Counted from the first letter of the stretch, positions 10,085-21,228 are shown. The stretch is 64,000 nt of DNA from Bos javanicus (GCF_032452875.1 NC_083897.1:7732854-7796853), one strand, 5' to 3'. The notes: a model not told the origin generated them from the letters alone. A program made the numbers and translations.

Positions 10085-11689
10085 CAGTTTCTATAATCTT
10101 CCCTGTACTATGAAAACCAGAAAACCTACATTTCCAAGAGTCTCCTGCCAGCTACGTTCCAGTTAGCTTTTGCCGATGGAAGACCCTTCCATGAGATAAT
10201 GAAGCCGTTCTGCATTCGGATTCACCTTTCTCTCCTACTTCACTGCATAAACGCCAGGTATGAGCAGCAAAATAACTGCTCAGCCAAAACCACTAATGAA
10301 TAGAATTGTGAGCAAGTACAGTGATCATGACTCTAAGCCACTAAGTTTTGGAGTGACTGGTTATGAAGCCAAGCAAACTGAAAAATCACCTACCTGTGAA
10401 CAGACAGCACTGCTTCTTCAGGCTTCAAAGATGTGAAGTTCATAGCGTGCAAATGTTGGTTACTCCACGCCTGAGAGAATAGCATTCACTGTCAGGAAAA
10501 ATACAAACAAACATTCCCCAACTAGTTCAAAATACATTCTGCCTAGTTGAAAAACTTCAATCAACTACTTAATACCACCTGGTGCTAAACAGGTGGTAGA
10601 TGTTTTTCCCCCCTTGAGAGAGATGAAAAGTTATTTTCAAAGACTTTTTTCAAAGAAATTTTTATGATTTATTGCTTCAATCGCCTTTAGAGGGCAAATA
10701 AATATTTAATTCTAACGTGGCCTTAATTCTTTGTGTGGTTTCATCTCCTATTCCCCAATTATAAAGAGGAGTGAATCTTACTTGTTAAAAAATTATGTTT
10801 CTAAGATTGCCCTTTAAAATTCCAGCTAAAATAATTCACACTCTACTTCTTTCATGTTTAAAGAGTGTGCATTGCCCAGTGTCTTGAAGGAGATGACACA
10901 GCTGATGCTTCTTAAATCCCCAGTTCAGCTTTCATGAAATCAAAAAAGGCCTTCTGTGGCTTCCTAGGAAGACAAAAGATTCCATTTCCAGCCAGCTAAA
11001 GAAAGGATAACTGTTCTGTACCGTAAAGATTCAGGATATCTTGTATCAAGAGTCTTTGAAAATCTGAAGCTCTAATAAGACATTCAAGTGAAATCTCTCA
11101 CAGAATACAATCTTTAGCAACCATAGAATCAAGTTAGAATGAAAAATGGGACTTTTCCATGTCTAGGATCCTTTTTATCAGAATTGTAAAGGTTTTGTTT
11201 CACTATTTTTCAAGGAAACAACTTACCATACTCTTGGGCTTTTTTTCTCCTGGGATTATTAACTCAGTTGATTTGTGCTTATTGTTAATGAAGCCAAGGT
11301 CTTGATGAATTGTCTCAGTGTCAGCCATTTGGGCTTTCCATAGGCAGACTACATCCTTAACTCCAACTTCAATCTAACCCCTGATCTTGGCCAATCATTT
11401 TCCACTCCAAAAGGACAAATGATATTATGGCTGCATCTGTACAATCATTCCCACCATGGAAACAATCTCTGTTTACCATGTAATAATGCTTGTCTTTACC
11501 TGGGGAAGGTTTAACTGCAGCAAAAAGTACTAACTTGAATTTGGGGCCCTGGGATGAGTCCATATAAAGCATATTTACAATGTTTGAGGGGAAAATGATG
11601 AGCTGCTGTAACAACCATCACTAACAATATAGTGATTTTTAAAAAAAGGTGATCTCTCTCTCTTGCAATATTTGGAATATAAGCACACA
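10085..11689. other. 1.6 kb without recognised repeat or gene
   Basis: Among the larger stretches without ruminant repeats here. Short minus-strand frames at 11369-11861 overlap the BovB edge and have no family signature. The piece 10120-10200 has a faint old-repeat look. Nothing else can be supported. Confidence 0.35.
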
Positions 11690-12825
11690 GGATCATCAAA
11701 AAAGCAAGAGAGTTCCAGAAAATATCTACTTCTGCTTTATTGACTATGCCAAAGCCTTTGACTGTGTGGACCACAACAAACTCAGGAAAATTCTTAAAAA
11801 ATGGGAAAACCAGACCACCTGATCTGCCTCTTGAGAAATCTGTATGCAGGTCAGGAAGCAACAGTTAGAACTGGACATGGAACAACAGACTGGTTCCAAA
11901 TAGGGAAAGGACTGTGTCAAAACTGTATATTGTCACCCTGTTTATTTAACTTCTATGCAGAGTACATCATAAGAAATGCTGAGCTGGATGAAGCACAAGC
12001 TGGAATCAAGATTGCTGGGATAAATATCAATAACCTCAGATATGCAGATGATACCACCCGTATGGCAGAAAGTGAAGAGGAACTAAAAAGCCTCTTGATG
12101 AAAGTGAAAGAGGAGAGTGAAAAAGTTGGCTTAAAACTCAACACTCAGAAAACTAAGATCATGGCATCCAATCCCATCACTTCATGGCAAATAGATGGGG
12201 AAACAGTGGCAACAGTGACAAACTTTATTTTGGGGGGCTCCAAAATCACTGAAGATGGTGACTGCAGCCATGAAATTAAAAGACACTTGCTCCTTGGAAG
12301 AAAAGTTATGACCAACCTAGAGAGCATATTAAAAAGCAGAGACATTACTTTACCAACAAGTCTGTCTAGTCAAAGCTATGGTTTTTCCCGTAGTCATGTA
12401 CAGATGTGAGAGTTGGACTATAAAGAAAGCTGAGCGCCAAAGAATTGATGCTTTCGAACTGTGGTGTTGGAGAAGACTCTTGAGAGTCCCTTGGACTGCA
12501 AGGAGATACAACTAGTCCATCCTAAAGGAAATCAGTCCTGAATATTCATTGGAAGGACTGATGCTGAAGCTGAAACTCCAATACTTTGGCCACCTGATGC
12601 AAAGAACTGACTCATTTGAAAAGCCCCTGATGCTGGGAAAGATTGAAGGTGGGAGGAGAAAGGGATGACAGAGGATGAGATGGTTGGATGGCATCACCTA
12701 TTCAATGGGCATGAGTTTGAGTAAACTCCGGGAGTTGGTGATGGACAGGGAGGCCTGGCATGCTGCAGTCCATGGGGTTGCAAAGAGTCAGACACGACTG
12801 AGTGACTAAACTGAACTGAACTGAG
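11690..12825 (+). mobile_element. BovB LINE, 5'-truncated, sense
   Basis: Begins in RT just before motif A ('gcaagagagttccagaaaat', then the diverged 'FIDYAKAFDCVDH'-type segment around 11735-11780). It runs to the BovB 3' end with tail 'ctgaactgaactgag'. About 1.14 kb. The last 60 bases ('ggggttgcaaagagtcagac') are the segment shared with Bov-A SINEs. Confidence 0.95.
11801..12409 (+). pseudogene. BovB reverse-transcriptase fragment
   Basis: A 202-codon frame with 'HLICLLRNLYAGQEATVRTG', a decayed motif B region ('GLCQNCILSPCLF', where other copies here have VRQGC) and catalytic 'RYADDTTRM'. It frameshifts near 'ctttaccaacaagtctg' (about 12350). Upstream motif A sits in another frame. Non-functional. 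Confidence 0.88.
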
Positions 12826-12856
12826 TCCAGGTAAGCAAGGTGCCTCTGACCCAATA

Positions 12857-13004
12857 ATCATCAGCAAATCTTTTGACTCTACTTTGAGATACATCTGGAA
12901 TCTGACCAGATGGTAGCAGTAGAGGTGATGAAAAGAGATCAGATTCCAGATGTGGTCAGATTCTGGATGTATTTCGAGGTAGAGTCAAAGGATTTGCTGA
13001 TGAA
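12857..13004 (+). other. Long imperfect inverted repeat / predicted RNA hairpin
   Basis: Arm 12857-12907 and arm 12954-13004 (51 nt each) are reverse complements except at seven positions, around a 46-nt loop. The outermost difference is a true mismatch. The other six (12871, 12883, 12885, 12888, 12896, 12897) are all T/C or G/A changes that become G-U wobble pairs in a plus-strand transcript, so 50 consecutive pairs could form. The loop repeats part of the arm ('agattccagatgt' at 12941-12953). I recognise no repeat family. It could be a hairpin RNA precursor, a short palindromic transposon or a local inverted duplication. Confidence 0.7.
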
Positions 13005-14075
13005 TGAAGGCTGAAAAAGACAGAGCAGGGTTGAAGACATTCATAAGAGTCGTGGCCTGATAACATAGAACAGGTCACCGAGGGAGTAGCAGACAGGACA
13101 GAGTGGGGATGGTTCAGATAGGAAACAGCATGATCTGGGGAATAGATAAAGGAGTATCCAAGGAAGGGAACAATGGGACTCCTCACTATTTTTCTCTTTT
13201 CCCCTGTAGATAAAAAAATGACTGAGTAAACTGATGGGCTAAAGAGAAGGGGGTCTGTAGAGGTAGCCACTCAGTCTGTGTACACTTGTGGGGGGTGACT
13301 TTACACAGAGTTGCATTTGGTCTGAGGCACTCAGATATCAAGACAGTCAAGTAGGACAGGCCTATGTAAATAAGACAAATCAGCTTTCCTACAAAGAACA
13401 TGGAACTGAGAGACATGTGGGCAGGTCTACCGTAATCCATAGATTAGCAGTTCCCCATGGGCAGCATTTATTTTGCCCCATCAGTCTTGACACGCCTTCA
13501 CACACCCCTGAAAGAAAAGCTACTGACAAAGCATTGAAACTCAGGGTGAAAATTTCCCAGGGAAGATAGAGGAAACACTTACATCACACACAACTACATC
13601 AACCCCCTCTTGACATATCTCTTTGTCTCAGCCTCTTTCCAACCATCCCACCAATGGGATATTTTTTCCTTCATCCCTTAGAGCTGCTTTGTTTCATTAA
13701 TCTTACCTACTCCTGGACCTCTCATTCCTGCCTCTAACCCCTCTCCATATTCTTCAAATTTGTAACTCAGCCCGTTTTTTTTTTGGCGGGGTGGGGGGGG
13801 AGGAAAAGAAGGATTTTCTAGTTACCATAATCTACCTTCTTGGGTGAGTGGGGATGGAGGAGAGCTGGGAGGAATCACAAAAACTCTTTTTGCAGTAAGT
13901 GCTGAAGACTGTAACAAAAGACGTGTTCCCTAGCCTCTGGCATCCAAGCAACATGGCAGTGGATCACTGTAACCCAAGGTCATAATTGTTAGGACAGAAG
14001 TAAGCACAAGTACTATGGCATCATTAAGGAGAAGGACCTAATCCAGACTGAAGGGGTAGTAGTTAGGAATGTCCT
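13005..14075. other. Unassigned DNA with a G-rich tract
   Basis: No exon or repeat recognised. T10 is followed by a G-rich run with eight consecutive Gs at about 13775-13802, which could form a two-layer G-quadruplex. The stretch 13590-13760 is pyrimidine-rich. Confidence 0.4.
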
Positions 14076-14170
14076 TCCAACTTTTCTGAGCACCTACTAT
14101 GTGCCAGACCCCATACCACACACTAGGGATATGAGATGAATCCTACACAGCCTCTGCCTCCCGAAGGACA
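14076..14170 (+). repeat. Old L2/MIR-class repeat fragment
   Basis: 'gagcacctactatgtgccag', 'actagggatatgagatgaat' and 'gcctctgcctcccgaaggac' match the widespread 'cacctactatgtgccaggcactg...ggggatacag...ccctgccctcaagga' motif. Confidence 0.65.
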
Positions 14171-15004
14171 TCACTAGTTGGTGCCCTTGCTTTGCTGGTG
14201 CCCCAAGTAGGTGCTCAGGTCTGCCTATTGGGTGACACCTTTGTGCCTCCTGAGGCTATCCTTCACGACTGAGCTCAGTTTCCCCATCTGTCCACAGAAG
14301 GAATCTCACCAGGGCTGGGCAGAACCAGGACCACAACCTGAGGCTTTTGGTTCTTACTACATGAGACTTAGGAAGTCTTAGAGTCGTTGAGTGGCGACTC
14401 AAACACTTTGCTCTCATTGCTCATTTATCAGCCCAAATGTATTGTTAGTAGAAATAGGAGGCTGTAGGCATTGCACCAGCCTCTAGAGAATTCTAGGACC
14501 AATTTGCCTATTCATTTTTCCTGCCCCCACCTTCACAGTCATTACTGGGACCAAAGAAGCCGGATCTTCACTGCATTTCCTTGGAGCCACAGTGACATTC
14601 AGTGGCCACTGGAGGTTGATAAACAAGTGTCAGAGAAAGCACTTATCCTTGTGCTCCAGGATAGAGTAAGGCAAGTTTCCTAGCAATTTTTCCACTTCGG
14701 GCAGCAGAATCTGATTGGCTCCTAGTGTCACTTATGGAAATTTAGCATCAGGCTAATAGGCTGGACTCAGCCCAAGATCACTGCCTCACACAAGCTATTT
14801 ATCCTCATTCAGTTGCCTTCACAGAAGAAAGAACATACCAAAAGTTTACATTATATTGCCAATTTTTAATTTTCTTCCTAGATAATGCTTCCTTAGTGCA
14901 AAAAAAAAAAAAAAGGAATAAAAACTTGAGAAACACAAACTGTTAAAATCATCCAGAACCTCACCACCCAAAAATAACCCTCATTAACATTTTAATTCAT
15001 TCCC
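14171..15004. other. Unassigned DNA with an A-rich run
   Basis: An open frame at 14471-14683 has no family signature. 'ctcagtttccccatctgtc' at about 14275-14293 could be a short sense MIR scrap. An A run sits at about 14900-14914. Confidence 0.35.
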
Positions 15005-15965
15005 TTCCTGTCTTTCTATGAATCATTCATTGTTATCACTCAGTACACACATATTCGTTGCCTGCTTTCTGCACTTACTGATACACTGTGGACGTTTTTT
15101 CCTGTCATTCTTCTATACCATTATTTGTAATGGCCAAATAGTAATCCAATATATGGCTGTATTGTGATTCATGGATGTATCATTATTAGTTAACCAATTC
15201 CATCTTGTTAAAGCATTCAGATGGTTTCTAAGTTTGTAACATTAAAAAACAATTATTATAGGAGTTTTCTTACAAATAACCTGATTGTTTCCTTAGCATT
15301 GATTCCTGCAAGTGTAACAACTTAAAGAGCATTCACATGTAATACTTTGGAAACATATTGCCAAATCACCATTCAGAAAGATTAAACCAATTTGTTCTCC
15401 CATCAGCTGTATTTGAAAGTGCTTATTTCCTCATACCCAGGTCAACCCTGGGTATTATTCCTTTTCTTCTTTGACAGTGTCAAATGATAGGCAAAAAAAT
15501 GGACAAATTTTTAAATGGCATGGCATTTTTGTTTACTTTTCAATTTTTATTATAAATGAATTTGAACTTTTACTTTTTCATTGGCTATTTGTACTTGTCC
15601 CCTTGGCAAGTGACCTTCCTTGTCTTTTGTCCTTTTTTTCCTATTAGAATATTTATCTTCTTTATTGATTTGTAAACACTCTTTAGTGTTAACCATTTGT
15701 CGTACCATACAAATTTTTCTCAGCATGCCATTGTCTTTCTGCTTCTTTGGCATATAAAAGTTTGACTTTTATACATTGAAATCTATTTATCTTTTCCTTT
15801 ATGTTTTCTGCCTTTGGTGCCATGTTTGAAAAGGTCTTCCTTTCTCCTAAATTATATATATTTTGGTTTTATCCTCTGCATCTCTTGTTAGTTACATTTA
15901 ACTATTTAATCCATCTGGAATTTATTTTGTTGCAGTGTGAGCTCAGGCTATATAACTTTATTGAA
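15005..15965 (-). repeat. Old L1 (L1M-type) ORF2 end and 3'UTR, antisense
   Basis: Read on the plus strand, the order 'tggccaaatagtaatccaat', 'gattcctgcaagtg', 'atattgccaaatcaccattc', 'attgatttgtaaacactctt', 'aaaaggtcttcctttctcc' and 'atccatctggaatttatttt' follows the antisense of a mammalian L1M 3'UTR running into ORF2. Heavily mutated, with no frame. No younger element is inserted in it. Confidence 0.75.
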
Positions 15966-16100
15966 TAGTGGTGCCACAGTTGTTAACTGGGAGTAAGAAT
16001 AATTTCTCCTTAACATTTTTTTTTCCACCTTCAACTATCTAGGTGAGAATTGGGAATAGGTAAAGGACAGACACAAAATAGCAAAAATGTTTTATTAGAA

Positions 16101-16793
16101 TTAGCAACATCTTTGGAACCAGTCTCCTGTTCCATGTCCAGTTCTAACTGTTATTTCCTGACCTGCATATAGGTTTCTCAAGAGGCAGGTCAGGTGGTCT
16201 GGTATTCCCATCTCTTTCAGAATTGTCCACAGTTTATTGTGATCCACACAGTCAAAGGCTTTGGCATAGTCAATAAAGCAAAAATGGATATTTTTCTGGA
16301 ATTCTCTTGCTTTTTCCATGATCAAGCAGATGTTGGCAATTTGATCTCTGGTTCCTCTGCCTTTTCTAAAACCAGCTTGAACATCTGGAAGTTCATGGTT
16401 CACATATTGCTGAAGCCTGATCTGGAGAATTTTGAGCATTACTTTACTAGCGTGTGACATGAGTGCAGCTGTGTGGTAGTTTGAGCATTCTTTGGCATTG
16501 CCTTTCTTTGGCATTGGAATGAAAACTGACCTTTTCCAGTCCTGTGGCCACTGCTGAGTTTTCCAAATTTGCTGGCATATTGAATGCAGCACTTTCACAG
16601 CATCTTCTTTCAGGATTTGAAATAGCTCAACTGGAATTCCATCACCTCCACTAGCTTTGTTCGTAGTGATGCTTTCTAAGGCCCACTTGACTTCATATTC
16701 CAGGATGTCTGGCTCTAGGTAAGTAATCACACCATCATGATTATCTGGATCATGAAGATTTTTTTGTACAGTTCTTCTGTGTATTCTTGCCAC
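16101..16793 (-). pseudogene. BovB RT N-terminal half in the inverted segment
   Basis: The longest BovB frame here, 230 codons. It covers RT fingers and palm: 'NKASGGDGIPVELFQILKED', 'KRSVFIPMPKKGNAKECSNY', 'VQAGFRKGRGTRDQIANICL' and motif A 'FCFIDYAKAFDCVDH'. It then reaches 'VRTGHGTGDWFQ' where the inversion breakpoint cuts it. The first about 12 codons are a frameshifted stretch, and the preceding segment (16727-16918) reads in another frame. Motifs B and C lie in the opposite orientation to the right, so no functional enzyme is possible. Confidence 0.9.
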
Positions 16794-17881
16794 CTCTTCT
16801 TAACATCTTCTACTTCTGTTAGGTCCCTACAATTTCTGTCCTTTATTGAGCCCATCTTTGCATGAAATGTTCCCTTGGTATCTCTAAATTTCTTGAAGAG
16901 ATCTCTAGTCTTTCCCATTCTGTTGTTTTCCTCTATTTCCTTGCATTGGTTCCAAATAGGAAAAGGAGTACATCAAGGCTGTATATTGTCATCCTGCTTA
17001 TTTAACTTCTATGCAGAGTACATCATGAGAAACACTGGGCTGGAAGAAGCACAAGCTGGAATCAAGATTGCCGGGAACAATATCAGTAACCTCGGATATG
17101 CAGATGACACCACCCTTATGGCAGAAAGTGAAGAAGAACTAAAAAGCCTCTTGATGAAAGTGAAAGAGGAGAGTGAAAAAGTTGGCTTAAAGCTCAACAT
17201 GCAGAAAACTAAGATCATGGCATCCAGTCCTATCACTTCATGGGAAATGGATGAGGAAACAGTGGAAACAGTGTCAGATTTTGTTTTGGGGGGCTCCAAA
17301 ATCACTGCAGATGGTGATTGCAGCCATGAAATTAAAAGACACTTACTCCTTGGAAGGAAAGTTATGACCAACCTAAATAGCATATTCAAAAGCAGAGATA
17401 TTACTTTGCCAACAAAGGTCCATCTAGTCAAGGCTATGGTTTTTCCAGTAGTCATGTATGGATGTAACAGTTGGACTGTGAAGAAGGCTGAGCTCCAAAG
17501 AATTGATGCTTTTGAACTGTGATGTTGGAGAAGACTCTTGAGAGTCCCTTGAACTGCAAGGAGACCCACCCAGTCCATCCTAAAGAAGATCCATCCTGGG
17601 TGTTCATTGGAAGGACTGATGCTAAAGCTGAAACTCCAATACTTTGGCCACCTCATGCCTTTGTTGACTCATTGGAAAAGACCCTGACGCTGGGAGCGAT
17701 TGGGGGCAGGAGGAGAAGGGGATGACAGAGGATGAGATGGCTGGATGGCATCACCAACTCTATGGACATGAGTTTGGGTAAACTCTGGTAATTGGTGATG
17801 GACAGGGAGGCCTGGTGTGCTGCGATTCATGGGGTCACAAAGAGTCGGACAGAACTGAGCAACTGAACTGAACTGAACTGA
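16112..17881 (+). mobile_element. BovB LINE with 5' inversion (twin priming)
   Basis: Left part 16112-16946 is BovB in reverse orientation, from 'tttggaaccagtctcctgtt' back to 'gttgttttcctctatttcct'. Right part 16947-17881 is forward, starting 'ggttccaaataggaaaagga' and ending in the 'gaactgaactgaactgat' tail. The inverted piece ends at the same consensus position ('actggttcca') where the forward piece starts. That is the hallmark of twin priming during target-primed reverse transcription. Combined span about 1.77 kb. Confidence 0.94.
16947..17522 (+). pseudogene. BovB RT C-terminal half in the forward segment
   Basis: Continues from the inversion breakpoint with 'WFQIGKGVHQGCILSSCLFN' (motif B), 'LGYADDTTLMAESEEELKSL' (motif C intact) and the connector to 'VVMYGCNSWTVKKAELQRID', stopping at TGA 17520-17522. 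The open frame continues upstream to 16875 only by chance, through antisense BovB DNA. Confidence 0.88.
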
Positions 17882-18426
17882 TAGTTGGGATTTTAGATGG
17901 GACCAGGAGGCAGGCCCAGTACAGGGAGATCCTGACCATTTAATTGCTTAATATGGTAGACAGTGTTGTAGATATTTGGTATTGGCCCACGCATCCTTTA
18001 ATACCATTTCCTCCTAATGAGCCTTCTGTGTTGCAGAAAGTGGAAATCTGAAAACCACATTTCACAGTCTCTTTTACAGCTTGAGTTCTGGGTTTAAAAT
18101 ACCTTCCCCAAAATACGTGCATTCATGTGAGATCTAAAGGGCAGAAATGAAGCCAACACCACCTTCCCTGCCCCTATGGGCTGCTTTATGCTGGAATGCA
18201 GATCATGCAGACTCAAGGATGTTCTGCAACAGTGTACTGGTATCCAGTCTCCAGCTTTCTGGGTGTCAAGAGGGTGGATTTCCTGAATCCAGCTTCTGTT
18301 TCCTGGGCCATTCTTGAGCTCAAGCATTCCAGTGGTGGTGTCACAGGTAGTAGCCAACTGGTAGATGGGTTCTATAAGATTCTGGGAGCCATTCCTTTAG
18401 GTCCAGCTTAGATACCACTCTTCCAA
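17882..18426. other. Unassigned DNA, possibly old repeat
   Basis: Some phrases here ('catttcacagtctcttttac', 'catgtgagatct') recall degenerate mammalian repeats, but I cannot assign a family. Confidence 0.3.
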
Positions 18427-18442
18427 CCCTTCCAAGGCTTTT

Positions 18443-18635
18443 CTTTCTTTTTTTTTAACCGAGGTTGAGAGAAATTAAATAACTTGCCCAAGGTCATATA
18501 GCCAGTAAGGAATGTATGTGCATGTTCAGTCGTGTCCAACTCTTTGTGATCCCATGGACTGTAGTCTTCCAGGCTCCTCTGTCCATTGAATTTTCCAGGC
18601 AAATTTCCACTGGAGTAGGTTGCCATTTCATACTC
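18443..18635 (-). mobile_element. Bov-A SINE with a MIR-derived 3' extension, antisense
   Basis: Read on the minus strand: Bov-A monomer (about 18635 to 18515), then about 50 bases of MIR core ('acttgcccaaggtcatatag' on the plus strand, about 18463-18510), then an A-rich tail (plus-strand 'tctttcttttttttt', 18443-18458). A 15 bp direct repeat 'cccttccaaggcttt' bounds the whole unit at 18427-18441 and 18636-18650. The TSD lying outside the MIR piece indicates that SINE and MIR inserted together as one transcript. Confidence 0.75.
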
Positions 18636-18673
18636 CCCTTCCAAGGCTTTAAAAAAAATCTAATTTCCTTATT

Positions 18674-19175
18674 GAACTCAGTGGGAGAACTAGAGGGTGG
18701 GATGATTTGAGAGAATAGCATGTGTGCTAAGTCACTTCAGTCATGTCTGACTCCTTGCAAACCTATGGACTGTAGTGCACCAGGCTCCTCTATCCATGGG
18801 ATTCTCCAGGCAAGAACACTAGAGTGGCTTGCCATTTCCTCCTCAAGGGGATCTTCCTGACCCAGAGACCGAACCCGTGTCTCTTCTGTCTCCTGAACTG
18901 GCAGGTGGTTTCTTTACCACTAGTGTCACCTGGGAAGCCATTGAAACATATACATTACCATATGTAAAATAGATGACCAGTAGAAGTTTGATGTATGATG
19001 CAGGGCAACCAAAGCCCATGCTCTGTGACAACGTGGAGGGATGGGGTGGGAAGGGATGTGTGAGGGGGATTCAGGAGGGAGGGGACACATATATGCCTAT
19101 GGCCCATTCATGTTGATGTATAGCAAAAACCATCCCAATATTATAAAATAATTATCCTCCAATTAAAATAAATTT
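18674..19175 (+). mobile_element. Ruminant L1 3' end, interrupted by Bov-tA
   Basis: L1 3'UTR ('ggtgggatgatttgagagaa' then 'gaaacatatacattaccata' after the SINE, then 'attcatgttgatgtatagca' and 'aattatcctccaattaaaat'). TSD of 20 bp with one mismatch, 'aaaaatct[a/g]atttccttatt', at 18654-18673 and 19176-19195. L1 sequence proper is about 280 bp; the remainder is the nested Bov-tA. Confidence 0.9.
18720..18940 (-). mobile_element. Bov-tA SINE, antisense, inside L1
   Basis: Antisense Bov-A monomer ('gtcatgtctgactccttgca') followed by the antisense tRNA head ('gaaccc' B box near 18870, 'ctttaccactagtgtcacct' at the end). It interrupts the L1 3'UTR between 'gagaatagca' and 'cattgaaacata', so it is younger than that L1. 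Confidence 0.92.
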
Positions 19176-19195
19176 AAAAATCTGATTTCCTTATT

Positions 19196-20229
19196 AAATC
19201 TCTTTCTACTGAAAATACCTATCATGGTTTCTGTTTCCTATACTGAATCCTGACAAACACAATCAACCATGGGTTAATGGCAGGGGCCCTGAAGTGGCAG
19301 CTGGCTAATATACAGGGGAAAACTTTATCCATTAGTGTCCTGAGTCACAGATACCGGTATTCTGCCCTTGGTTGAAGCCAGCACTAGGTATAAATACATA
19401 AGCAGTGAAGGAGCAAAGAGGAAGGGACCCAGGAAGATAACACAAAGTATCTTTGTGTCAAGTACCAAACTAGACCAGTTCACATGTTCTCACTTAATTC
19501 TCCCAACACTCTGGAAGGTAAGTACAATTGTCCCCAGTTAACCCAACCCTGCCCATACACGTTTCTGAATATAGTATGTTCATTCCCTCAGGTTTAGATA
19601 ACTGTTAAAATACAACATCTAACAGAGTATGGGGACTCGGGTGGTGAATGGGTCTAGATTCTCAGCCACTCTGAGGACCTCAGTTCCAGAAGTACATGAC
19701 CTTGTGTCAAGTGCTCTGCAATTAACATGACTTGGCTCCAGTCTCTGTGTCTACCTCCTTCTGCTCTCCTACCAACTGGTAAATTTCCTTTGTGTCATGA
19801 ACTGAACTACCTGAGGCAATTATCCGGCCCTGTTCATCTTAAGCTTGGGCCACACAAAAGTCAGCTGCCAGCCTAGGGACAGCCAGCAGCCCTCAAAGGA
19901 AAGCATCTACTTCTGCTCCAGTCAGCTGTGACTCTGAGGAAGGGGTCCCAGGGCCTGCTGGCTACTCAGTAGGAAGATGAATAGGGAAGATCAGATTTTG
20001 GCACCTGTTGAAAAATCAAGATATTAGGAAAACTGAGCCCACATTTCTACCAGCAACAAGGAAAGGAGCCCCACTCCTTTATATCGCAGTTTGCTGCATG
20101 TCACTAATTTATATTAACTGCCTGGTCCTTGCAGACGTTTGAGTTTGAGAAATCCTAAATTCCCTCCAGATCTAACAAACCTTCATTCTGAGATTCTATA
20201 CTCTTCTGAATTCCTGTATATTGCAAACA
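19196..20229. other. Mostly unassigned; MIR piece at 19440-19545
   Basis: Apart from an antisense MIR-like fragment ('ccaaactagaccagttcaca', 'ctcacttaattctcccaaca', 'ctggaaggtaagtacaattg'), nothing recognisable is present. Open frames are short. Confidence 0.4.
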
Positions 20230-21180
20230 GTGCAGATTGACATGGGCCTCATTGAACAGTTAATTTGGAAACAAGCTGGGAATGCATTTCATTTATCCAC
20301 CAATTTGATTTTTAAAGAGGGACTCTGCATTTCCACACTATAAAGCCATTACTCCCCTCTATTGGAATTCCTGTAATTCTCAACGTGCCATGTATTATCA
20401 TCCTCCTGTCAAAATGAAACTCTTACAGAGAGCCTGCGAGGGCCTTATCAAATCAAGTGGAAGTGATTAAGGACAGTAGAAAAAATTAGAACAATTATAT
20501 ATTCACTATTAAATAATGCAATGGATGAGAATCCAAACTAGTCTTCAAATTTTCCAAAGATTTGCAATTTACTATTTTGTTGACTCAATAGCAAATTATC
20601 AATTCATTACATGATTAAATCATTAATCAAAACTGTGAATGACAAAGCAATCAAAGGCTGGGATAATCAGACTCCGAGCCTGTTCTTCGTGTAGAATTCA
20701 AATGCACCCAGCACAATACAATTTTGTACTTAACGTCACTCATCTAATCAACCTATTTCTGCTCCAATGTGAGATCTTTGTTTGAACACGAGATGCAACA
20801 GATATGGAAGCCACAAAAATCTCATTTATATAATCATAACAAGCATGTTATCATGGTTGTCAAAATTAATTAAACCTAATTTGCTCTATTTTCTAAGCTG
20901 AAAATTGACACAAAATATTCTCGTGAAAGGCAAAAATGCTAAAGGATCACAGAAATAGGTATAAAAGTAAATATTTTTGAATGCTTGTATTTTGTTTTAG
21001 ATAATACTGATTTTGACAGATTAGATTCTTCCAAACGTTTGAAACAATCAGTTGAAGATGAACTCTATGAAAATCTAAACCTTTGACTTCTTCTGAGCAA
21101 TAATGAGTCCCACTGGGGCAATTACAATAAATGTACATTTAGAAAACCTCTAGTAACATGCAACTTCTCAGGAAGACATT
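20230..21180. promoter_or_regulatory. Repeat-free AT-rich block, candidate conserved non-coding element
   Basis: About 950 bp free of any repeat I recognise, in a window where most kilobases are transposon. It is dense in homeodomain and HMG-type words: inverted TGATTA/TAATCA at 20612-20629, 'aaattaattaaacctaattt' near 20862-20883, and 'gacaaagcaatcaaag' near 20641-20656. No frame with coding character spans it. The regulatory label is inference from composition and repeat exclusion only. Confidence 0.3.
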
Positions 21181-21228
21181 CTTTTGTAAGGCAAGGGACA
21201 TCTTTATTTCAGATTACATTGTCATCTT

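Noticed and set aside
13784..13812. Strong G-quadruplex or promoter
   Set aside because: Only one run of eight Gs and one of four; a three-layer quadruplex is not supported, and no CpG island or exon follows.
14471..14683. 70-codon frame in non-repeat DNA considered as an exon
   Set aside because: No splice-site pattern, conserved motif or family resemblance; length is within chance.
17009..17656. 215-codon minus-strand frame rich in Leu/Ser
   Set aside because: It is the exact antisense of the BovB RT and thumb region. The same antisense frame appears in other BovB copies (for example at 40546-41079), so it is a by-product of codon composition.
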